Source: Mansonella perstans (lineage: Eukaryota; Nematoda; Chromadorea; Rhabditida; Onchocercidae). From it: a stretch of 15,192 nucleotides of DNA. The stretch spans positions 1 through 15,192 of the forward strand of contig JBAMDO010000468.1 of NCBI GenBank assembly GCA_037074765.1. The letters run 5' to 3'. Shown here piece by piece: positions 1 to 10,300 of the stretch. Both the position numbers and the translations under genes were made by a program. Position 1 is the first letter of the stretch. Each line of letters opens with the position of its first letter. The notes below the pieces were generated by a model. It was not told the origin of the DNA. It did not search any database and saw only the letters and a program-made list of their open reading frames with translations.

Positions 1-1240
1 TATGTATATGCATATAATGTTTAGTTGTTGTCTTATAGTGCATAAAATAAATTCCTTTTTTTGTTCTTCTTTCTTAATTTTACTGAATTTTTTCCGAAAT
101 ATTTGCAAAAATAAATTTTAATTGATTAAAGTCAGATGGAAGATTTGATGATGAAGTGAAAATTTAACATATGTCTTGAAATGATGTGATTAAACATATG
201 TCATTGAAAGTTCATCAAGCGAGAAGTTTAATCTTATGAGCTTTTACATTTCTTTTCGTTTTTGTTTTGAGTTTGTTAGCAGGTCTTAACTAAACCTCTT
301 ATAAATAATTTATTTGAAAATTGCCAATTGCTTTTTGTAATTTGCCGTTTTTTGACTATTTATAGCGGTATTTCTTTTTTTTTCCATTTTTCGTATTATA
401 TCGAAGCAATGGAAAATTTTAGTGTTAGTTAAAAATTTTTAATTCCATTAAACAAATAGTAGGATTTCGTTTATACTATATAAATATAATTGTTTTGTAT
501 AAATGTCAGATTTCTTATGTCATTAATAAATTTTGAAAAATTAAAACATTTATTAATTTCTTTTTGTAGGAAACTATGAAATATATTTCGTATTATCCAT
601 TTCAGATAATTATTCTTTTTCCTAGTAACAATTTTTGCATTATTTGTATATAAGTAAAAATTTCGAGATTATTTGCTATATGATCAATAATTATGGTACC
701 ATTTTTAAATTTATTCATTTAAAAAAAAAGAAGGGCAGATAGTGAAATTTTAATTGAATTGATTGCATGACCACTTAACATTTATTAAGTATGACAATAT
801 GATATAGCATTATCGCATCGCATTCATCCTCTCATTCATTTCGAATTAATAATCTCTTTTCAATCATATAATCCGCAATTTTTCGCTTTCCCTCATTTTA
901 CTTTTTTTTATTGAAATTGATTCATTTATTTTGTTCTTCCCATATTTCATTGAATTAATTCGTTTGAATTAAAACGTCTGCGTAATTTAAAATTTGCAAT
1001 TTATAATTTATTGTCCATATGCTTTTAGTTTATGGCTATTATAAATTTTAAAGGATGAATATGGATTAAATATTATTGAAATTATGATTGCATTAATAAT
1101 GAAATGGGAAATTTAAATCTTAAATTTATTCCTGCGTTATTTTTATATATTATTGACATTATGTACTTTTATTTCTCTACACGCTGAAATGAAAAAAATT
1201 CTTAAATTTGAATTTAATTTTGAAATTTTTGATCGATGAA
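1..1240. other. A+T-rich non-coding stretch without a recognisable gene
   Basis: No open frame with codon structure or family resemblance was found on either strand. The sequence is dominated by A/T homopolymers and short palindromes. It could be the promoter and 5' flank of the PDZRN-like gene, if the exon ending at 1368 is the first one. It could equally be part of a long intron, if RING and first-PDZ exons lie further upstream. Nothing in the sequence decides between these. Confidence 0.6.
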
Positions 1241-1368
1241 ATGAACGATAGCAGGAAATTATACAATAAGACTGGAGGCAAAGAAATTCCCAAATGTGAG
1301 CAATTGCAAATGAGCAGCAATTGCAAAAAGGAAACGAACAATGATAAGAGAAGTGATCACTTCGATAG
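1241..1368 (+). CDS. First visible exon of the PDZRN-like gene
   Basis: The frame [13 protein letters not shown]... continues to an AG|GTATGC donor at 1369 and leaves two bases of a codon. The exon at 3576 needs exactly one base, so the phases fit and give Ser at the junction. The peptide is basic, polar and low in complexity, with no domain. It may start translation at 1241, or be internal with an acceptor at atagcag (ending 1254). The in-frame triplet at 1208 is TTG, not ATG. No homology supports this exon, only phase and donor quality. Confidence 0.5.
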
Positions 1369-4300
1369 GTATGCTAATTTAACATTTTAAAAAATTTAAT
1401 GAATTTCAACCAAATTTCAAAATTAATTTTAAAAAAAAAGTAAAAATTACTGGAATTTTATCATGGAGATGAGACGAAAGTGGAACAAGATATCAGCTTA
1501 CAAAATATCCTGCTAATAATCACAAAAGTCTAGACTTTTAAAATTACAATTTTTAGCAAGCATGTATTAAGAAAACGAAAGCTTTCAGGACAATTACTTT
1601 TCGCATAAATTATAAAATTTTTGAAATTGTGATTTTTTTTTTTAAATCTCACCTCTTTTACTTTTCACTTTTTTGTTATATGTTCCAATTCGATCGTAAT
1701 ATCATCGAATTTATTATTACAGTGCATTGTAAAGAATGCCATTTAAAAGTCATTGTGAGAAATATTAAAAAATAAAAAAAAAAGACTTAAAGTACTATAA
1801 AGTTTATAGTAATTGTTGATATTATTACTGACATTATTATTATTATTATTATTATTTAGTATTAGAAAAAAAAATTATGCATTTTGTAAAATTTTAATTA
1901 ACTTCAAATAATTTATTCACTTATTGATGACATTTTAATTTTACTTAATAGTAATTCTTAATTATTAATTTCAATTAATTATGATTGAGGTAAATTATTG
2001 TATCAATGATAGCATTAGTAATAATTTTAATGCATTTTCTTTTTTAAATTTTTAACATGCATTCAAAATTGCTACTTATTTAATTTTAGGCTATTTTACT
2101 CATACCATTTCATTTGCAACTAATCCCATACATATACATTTTATGTGTGTGTTTCTGTATACATACATATATATATGTATATGTTCTAATGCATTTATTA
2201 TTGTAATAAAATTTGACAAAAAAAAAAAAAAAAATTTATTAGTGCTTTGGAAAAATGAGAAATTTTAACAAAATCCCAAATGAAGGAAGAGAGAAAAATA
2301 AGAGTTTTAGTTGATGTGATTTGAAAGGTGTATTGCTTGTTGTTATCAATTGCTTGCTGTTTAGTTTTGCTGTTTAAGTTAAAGAATGCTTTTGTCAAAC
2401 TAAATAAATAAATGTTAAAAGAGAAAGAGAGAGAGAGAGAGAGGGAGAAAGAAAGAAAGAAAGGAAAAAGAAAATTAGGAAAGGTAGAAATGAAGGGAGA
2501 AAAGAGGAAAAAGTATTAAATTGATACGTCTATGTGGAATATATAGACATTGGTTTGTCTTAAACAACTGGTTTGTCTTAAGTTTCCAGAAGTTTATTAA
2601 GGTTTTAGTGATAGAATAAAAGATGAAAGGGATGAAGGAAAGAAAAAACATTGAAAGGAGAAGGAAGAGAAGGAAACAGAAGAGGAGAGAGAAGTGGGAG
2701 GAAAGGTAACGGGGAAAAATTATAGATAGGAACAGCTGTCACTAACGATGCTTCATAATATTTTCCTATCGTTCATTATATTTATATTTATTTCAGATAT
2801 ATATATTTATATAAATATATATATTTGAAATAAATTTAAAGAATTATTTGCATTACAAGTATTTAATGATTATTTAATGATTGAGGCTGCAGAAGTGGCT
2901 ACTTTTCAATAAATGGAAAGAATTTCATAAAAGAATAGTGAAATGAATGTGAAGACTTGTTGATCTTTTCTTAACATTGATAAATAAAACGATGAAATTG
3001 ACCGATATTCAACGATATTTATTGATGCTAAGAAATTTAATATATATAATTTAATAAATATTAAATTTTATTCTTATTTTGAAAAAGTTTTTTTTTTCCA
3101 ATTGTTATTTTAGTTTAATTTTGTAGCAAAGGTTTTTGTTACTTTAATTGCAAATAATTGATTAAAACTCTGTTGTGTTTTATTTATTTTACATGAAATT
3201 GTAAGATTTTTAAAGTAATATGGAAATTATAAAAATTGGAAAAATTTTTTTTTTTTTTATGCTAATGAATTATTTATTTCGACAAATGTTTTGTACAAAA
3301 TGCTTTTTGAATTTCCATTCACATCTTAGGGCAAAAAAAAAAATTGTTGAAAAGAATTAAAAATCGTATTGAAGAACTGAACGAGAGAGGGAAAGATAGC
3401 TGAGGAGGAAGAGAAGGAAAAAGAGGAGGAAGAAGGAAGAGGAATAAGAAGTAAAGGGATGTGATGAAAAAGAAAGAGAGAGAGATATGAAGAGGAATTA
3501 CTAAAATTTAAATGAAATGACTTAGTCTTTGGACTTTTTTTGAGAATTCGAAATTTCCATTTGAAAATTTTACAGTGACCATATGAAAGCATATTATGTA
3601 AATTGTGACGATGAATTGAACGGTATCGAATATGAGGTTAGTTATATTTCTTTCTTTTTTTTTTTTTCAATAATTTTAATCAATAACATATTATTTTTCT
3701 TGATATTTCTTGCAAAACTGAATCCAAGAAAAGAAAAATTAAATGGAATGCTAATTTAAATTTTAAAATATTGTATATTATCGTTATTCACCTATAAATT
3801 AGTCATAATTAACGAATATCTTAAAAATTCAATAATTAAGCAAATTCAATTAATAAGACTTCTTTCAAGAAAAATTGTTAGAAAAAACCAATAAATAATC
3901 ATTTCCTATAAGATCCTGGAAATTATGTTATCTTTAGCTATACATATATTTTTCAAAATTTTTAAATTTGCGAGTTAAAAAATTTAGAGGTTGAAAAACA
4001 TTCAATTTCATAAAAATATGATTTATTGCAACATTTAGATGTTAAAGAATTGCAACGTTAAAAAAAAACATTGCTGTCATTGCAATGTTAAAAAAAAGTT
4101 GTTGCCTTGCAACTTTTTGTTTAAACCGAAAGGAAATGAGATAATAAAAAAAGACAATAAGATAATAAAAAGACAGTTGATGTTTTTTTCGGTTTCAGAT
4201 ACTTGAATTTTAGTCTTTTATCTAAAGAGTCTATTTTTTTCTTTTTTTTTTGTTTTTTTTTTAATAAATTGATGGAACTCGAATTTTTTTTTAATTAACA

Positions 4301-7300
4301 AATAAAATACAGTTACATATTTTTACAAATAATGAATTTTAAATTCTTGATTCCAGATTAAAAATTCTTTATTTGTTAAAAATTTATTATTCCTGTTCAG
4401 TATTCGATCTTAGTGTTTTTTTTTATTCCTGTTCAGTATTCGATCTTAGTGTTTTTTACCTTTCAATTTGCAATGATTATTTAAAAACGATTGTTATGTC
4501 ATTCTTTTTTTTTCTTTTCCATTTCACATTTAATTTTTTATTTCACATTTAATTTTTTTCTGTAGGCAGTTTCACCCTCGATTTTACTCTTTTTGGTGCA
4601 CATAATTTTAGCAATAACATATTAATATGTTATATTATTTAAAATAATTAATCTTAGCAAACTTAATTGTTTGTGAAATTGGAAACAGCAAAAAAAAGTA
4701 TAATCTCAAATTATTTGTTAAAATAGAAGAATAAAGAAATATTGTCATTATTGGCTAGTTTAGGTTTAGTTTTACAATACCTTCCTTTAACGAAATTTTT
4801 TTCAAATCCATTCTTCAAGTAAGCTTTTTCTTTTTTCTTTTTTGGTTCTCATCTTTTCTCCTTCCTTCATCAGTCCTTAACATTTCTTACTGTTTTTTGT
4901 CCTTTCCAAATTTAATTATTGGCAAAACTTTTTTCCTGGAATTTCTTTTTGGATTTTTTTCTTTTTGAGTTGCTGTTGCTTTCGAAAAAAGTTGTATTTA
5001 CGGATAACATTTGTTAATAAGCTTCCTGCTGTTATTTTACAAAAAGGGAGAAATCAAAAAGTTGTTAGAAGAAAAATGTTGCAAAGTATTTTAACTTTAT
5101 TTTTATAGTTTAAAAATTTGTTGATTTTTTCCAAAAAAAAAAGGAAAAATTGTATTTATCTTTAGAATTAGAAAAGCTTCCTTTTTTCCCATTAAATTTG
5201 ATTTTGATTTTCTTTTTATTTCTTTTGCAGGAGGTTATATTGGAAAAATCAAAAAGTTGTCCACGTTTGGGCTTAAAATTATATTATGGTTCTGCAAATG
5301 AGAATGATACTGATATATTCATTGGCGAGGTTGCTTTAATATCTATTATCACTTGTAATCAAGATGAGTGATTGGTAATATTTGAGATTGATATAACCTT
5401 GTGACTTTATTCATTCAGTAAATGAAATTCAAACAAGGTTTTAGTTCTTGGTTAATAAACATGAATATTTATTTTAGATGAGATGTTTCACTAATTCCAT
5501 TTGTTATGGACTCATTGTGTGCATACTAAAATCAATGAATAATATATTAATAAAAATTGATAATAAAATTCTTTTTTGATTATTCAGAACTTTCCTTTGC
5601 TGGTAAAGCTGATGAGTGAGCCAAATTTCGTTTTTTTGTTTTGTTTTCATGCTAATGGAAGGTTATGGGTGCGGATGATAAAACATTTAACTTTTATTAA
5701 ATACAGTCCGATACAGACACTCATTAATAAATTTAACGGGATAAATTCTTTAGGTTGAAAGTGGAAGTGTCGCAGATCGCGATGGACGTCTTAGGCCTGG
5801 TGATCAAATATTGCAAGTATATATTTGTTTTTTTTATTTATAAAAAATTGGGAACATAACAAAGAAATGGATTAAATATTTTTTCTTTTTTTTACAAAAT
5901 AAAATTCAGTAGCTTTTAAAATTGAAGACGAAGAAAAAAGTAAGAATATTAAAAATGTTATTTTTCCTAAATTTTTTTTAAAATTGTTGTGATAATTGCA
6001 GTAAATTTGCATTTTTATTGTATTATTATAGGTAAATGGTGAAACAATTTATAGTCGTGCAGGTGCTGTTAAACAGTTTCGTAACAGTGGTAATGAAATA
6101 TCTTTGCTACTTGCCCGCTCAATCCCGGTTATTCCTTTTACATTTTGAAGTTAAATGAATGTCTGTTAATTATAATAATGCAGTATAAAGGCTTAATTTA
6201 TTAGTGATAACAGATAGCCAAAATTGATAAGATTTAAGAATTTGCAAATTTTAATTTTAATTTTTTACGTTTAGAGTGACGAATTTGACTTGTTGTTGGA
6301 ACCAACAGGTGAAGAACCAGCAGGTTGTAATGATGATGACAGAGATGCACTCACCGATGCTAATTCCAGCAATTCGACCCTTGAAAAGGTTTAATTGTTT
6401 TTTAACATATCACATTTTAGTTTATAATGAGTTTCGGGATTATTTGAAGACGAAAATATTCTTGAATTTGGAAGATCTCTTTCCACTTTTTTTCCGTAAT
6501 AATTAATCATCTAAAATTTGATGTAGAAAATTTTTAGAAAGAGTGAAGTGGAAAGAATGAGAGTTGGCGGCATTGTAGAATTGAAATTTTAAAATAAAAG
6601 GATGTTTATTGGATTATATTTATCGATATTATTTGCATTCTTAATATCTGATTTGTTTGTATACCTGTATCCCTTATGGGGTGATCGATTCATTTGATTT
6701 TTAAGAAATCATTTGTTACACATCATAATTTATTTTAGGATTCTGGACTATCAAGAATGACTGATTCGGATGCAGAATTGTTACCTGCTCCAATATTAAG
6801 TAGTTTAAATCAATCAGTGGACTCACTGAACGATTTATCAGAAGTAACTGATTGTAGTTTAAGAAGGTTTGATTAAAATGATTTAAATTCCAGTTACCAA
6901 AAGAATCTCCACAAAAGAGAATGAGTGAAAAAGTCTCAAAACTTGCTTTTATAAAATTCAATAATTTTAAATTCTTTTCTAAGTTTTTTCTATTTATGGA
7001 TAGGTAAGAATTAACTTCGAATTTTTATATGAAGTGAATTGAATTCAAACTTAATTTTCAGATGCGCAAGTGAGTGTTCGTTAAAACGAGAATTAGCATC
7101 GTTGCATCGAGAAATGGAAACTATACGAATGGAGTGTGACAGGCTCATTTTAAAACACAGTGATAGCGGACGCGGTTTTCCAAATGTGAATTTTTTTTAT
7201 TCATAAACAATCTTTTTTTGTAAACAAATAAATTTGTAGTTGAAGCTTGGCTTTGCGAATCAAGATTTGATTGGATTCGTTGAGCCTGCGCAGTGAATTT

Positions 7301-10300
7301 TTTTAGATAGACACAGTATGCGCAGAAATGGCCCATCTTTTACTTCTGAGATTCATCTGTCACGACCTAGCGAGCTTGGACAGTGACAGCAAAATTCTCA
7401 GGTCATTGGTTTTGGTTAGAGCATCTTTCTCTTAGAGGATGACCTTGCAGAGTAAATAAGCTTCATCTATGCGGATTTGAAGTTAGAATTATCCGCTTCT
7501 TAGTGTGAGTGCCTGAAGGCTAACGAGCCTATTCTGCTCATTGGCACACTTAATCTGACCCTTCCATTGGGATCTATCTCACATGAGAGAGATCCTAGTA
7601 AGGACATAGCCACCGCCAATATAGCTCATAACCTCATAAAGGCCAAAACTGTGACGTAATTGGTAATTAGTTGAACCAATCAAGTCGATTTTATGAAAAA
7701 CATCGGAATGTTATCACCTAATCGTGAAGTCGCTTTTAAGTTCCAGTTACAGTTACGAATTATTTAAAGATTTAATCCGTGAAAAACAAATTTCATTCTT
7801 TTGCAAAAATGAATTTATTTGAACAATTCATTAATTTAACAGCAGAATGTTTGCAGTCAATTGGATTTTCAGATGCTACATGTGGAAGACAATAATCAGG
7901 ATATATATAAATTCAACGATGATGTAAAACGAAGACTGGATGATACATCAAGTGCCTACAATACTGGTGAATCATGTCGCAGTACACCACTGAAGCCAGA
8001 TGCTATTCAAACTAAAAATTGAGTTCAAATTTCATTACATGTCTAACGAATTTATCAGCGATTTAAATTCCAGTTAAATTTCTTGTTTGTATTTAAAAAA
8101 ATTACTAATGTTACATGTAAAATTCATTTTGCACATAAAAATATAGAACGCAATACTAATGATTGATCAAACCTGTTGAAATTTGTTTAAAATTTTTACT
8201 TTTCAGACCATCGACTTTGTATTTTTTAACAACAATTAATTTCAGTATCATAGCTGATTTTCAGTGGTAGCATGCAACCCCGCGATTGTACAACATCAGG
8301 TGAACCCGCTAGTGATACAATTCGATGCATAGCTTCACAGAAACCGTCCACTTCACAAATTTCGCAAGTTAAATTTAGGTAATTTTTAACTTTGTAAATC
8401 AAATTTAGATAATTTTCCATTCGCTCACAAAAAAAAGTACGATAAAGATTTCGAAGTTTATAATGAAAAAAACTGCTCGATTAATGAAATTCAGAGATAT
8501 CTCGCAAATGTTCACCACAAATTTCTCCAAAATTTTTTGTTAGTTTCAGACTACCGCAATATTCGGTGGTTTTAAGAGAAAGTGGGAAAAAACATGTTAC
8601 AACAGAAGCAAATGAAGAAAAACAACAAGTAGGATCGAATGACAGAAGATCAATGAAAACACAAGTGCTTGATGAAACTTATAGGCCACAAAGGTAAAAT
8701 ATGGGTTATTTTTTTTATTCATTAACTATACATGAACTGTTATGGCAGAAAAATGAACTGCACTTTTAGTTTGATGATATGAATCATAATGAAAATATGA
8801 TTCGTCGGAATATGCAACTTCATAAAAGGTTTTTTTATTTGGGAATTCTCGATGTAAACTTCATTATTTGTAAAGTATCATCGAATTTTTCAATTAATTA
8901 ATTAATTCACATTTTTCATTTAATTTAAAGCGAAGAAAAAAAGGTGGGGAAAAAAGTGCTGTAAATGAAAGATAAAAAAGAAAATTCCCAAACAGTAATG
9001 ATAATAATGTGTAATAATAAAATAATAATAATAATGCCAAAACAAATATGGTAGGAAAAACCAAAAAAAAGGAGAACTGACTAATTAATTAAGTAATTAA
9101 GTAGTTATTAGCACTAATTCTTTTTCCTAAATTGGTAGGGCTGGTATAACAATGTATACGATGCCGCAAAAATTAGCGGAAACAATAGCCCTCCAACAGC
9201 GATTATTACGTGAAGCAATGGTTGAACAAGCGCATATGTTACGAACATCAGCCGAACTTGGTGCAACTAATCCTATAACTAATGATTATAACAATGATGA
9301 AAGACGAGGAGGAGCGGGAAGAATGGAAGGATCAACAATGAAACAATTTCAGAATAATAAAATTCCGGAATCATGCGAATGGAAGGTAGAAAAACTTGTT
9401 TGTTTGACTTTCAGGGATGCTAATTAATATTTATTTGCACTAAATAGATGATTGGTACGAGAAAAACATTTTTCTAAAATGTTTTTTTTTCTAAATTATT
9501 TCAGGATTTGTAAGCTAAGCCGCACAAGTACTACTTTCAGTTCAAGAATCCCAAAATTTCTTTTAAAAAAAAGAGAGGGAAAGAAAATGTTAATTAGTAA
9601 ATATCATTCTGAAATCAGCTATTATTTTCAAATAATATAGTATGAAGATTGCATATTGCATATGCGACATTGTTGATATTGCTGCATTTAAGGTACTTTA
9701 TTTTGATTTGGAACTTTTTTTCCGATTGCAAATTTTTTTTTAATGTTATCATTTTCGGTTGATTTCATTAATTATCATATTCTTAAAGGTTAGTTAATAT
9801 TACTGAAAGTAGTTCAAACGATCGTTTACAGTTTCCACTTTATTTATAAGTGCTATTTATGGGAGCATTTCCTGAAAGATAATGATAAGACGAAAAGCTA
9901 TTTTGAAAAAAAGAAAATTAAATAAACATGTTAGTGAAATAAATATTAACGAAGGTTTAACAATTTTTTATCGAAAATTCGTATCGATTAATGTTTGCAA
10001 AGTGAATTAAACGAGATTTATGTAATATTGATTATATAGAATCAGAATTGGACTTATGAATAAATAAATTATATTGCTGATATTATTGAATTTAAATGTC
10101 GAAAATCGGATCAGTTCATTTTTTGTCATTATCCTTGTCTAATTTATCTTCAGTATGGGTGACTTTTTTTTATATTAAATAAAACTAATGGGAATGTAAT
10201 CATACTCCAAAAATCATTAAATATTCTATAGGCTTGCAAGCTTAATGTAATTAATAGTATTTACCGTTATATTTGAGCATACAAAGTTCACTCAAAAATT

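Larger units (their letters stand above)
1369..3575 (+). other. Intron of the PDZRN-like gene (2.2 kb) with repeats
   Basis: Donor GTATGC at 1369 and acceptor TTTTACAG ending at 3575. The intron holds an ATT microsatellite, an AT palindrome, three purine-rich tracts on the sense strand and a 60-base near-perfect palindrome, listed separately. Small ORFs inside it, such as the minus-strand frame at 3326-3592, follow purine or pyrimidine runs and look fortuitous. Confidence 0.55.
3637..5230 (+). other. Intron between the first two PDZ exons (1.6 kb)
   Basis: Donor GTTAGT at 3637 and acceptor TTTTGCAG ending at 5230. It contains tandem duplications, a perfect 20-bp palindrome and a T/C-rich region around 4813-4880. 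No coding content or RNA gene was recognised. Confidence 0.8.
3576..6127 (+). other. PDZ domain, encoded by four exons
   Basis: Exons 3576-3636, 5231-5329, 5754-5816 and 6032-6127 join at phase 0 and read through a complete PDZ fold: IEYEEVILEK (beta A), RLGLKLYY (carboxylate loop and beta B), [28 protein letters not shown], then the alpha B helix RAGAVKQF and beta F ISLLLAR. The canonical GLGF loop is RLGL, and the first alpha B residue aligns with Arg rather than His. This argues against simple class I ligand preference. It matches the second PDZ of vertebrate PDZRN3/4 rather than the first. Confidence 0.92.
7062..8022 (+). other. Coiled segment plus [15 protein letters not shown] signature
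   Basis: Exon 7062-7185 encodes [20 protein letters not shown], a helix with coiled-coil spacing. It matches the short coiled coil upstream of the family signature in vertebrates. Exon 7873-8022 carries [15 protein letters not shown] (codons 26-40 of the exon), the most diagnostic motif of PDZRN3/4, then KPDAIQTKN and an in-frame TGA at 8020-8022. The joining donor CCAAAT|GTGAAT (7186) and acceptor TTTTCAG (7872) are both phase 0. Confidence 0.88.

Noticed and set aside
2198..2398. Minus-strand 66-residue ORF
   Set aside because: It starts from T-rich intron sequence and has no domain or splice support.
3326..3592. Minus-strand 88-residue ORF, Ser/Phe/Leu-rich
   Set aside because: It is the complement of purine tract 3 and overlaps a supported plus-strand exon. 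Composition explains it.
7145..7336. Minus-strand 63-residue ORF over the structured element
   Set aside because: It overlaps a well-supported plus exon and resembles no family.
7413..7424. GGTTAGAGCA as part of a tRNA gene
   Set aside because: No B box, anticodon arm or acceptor stem could be fitted around it. At most it is a tRNA-like fragment.
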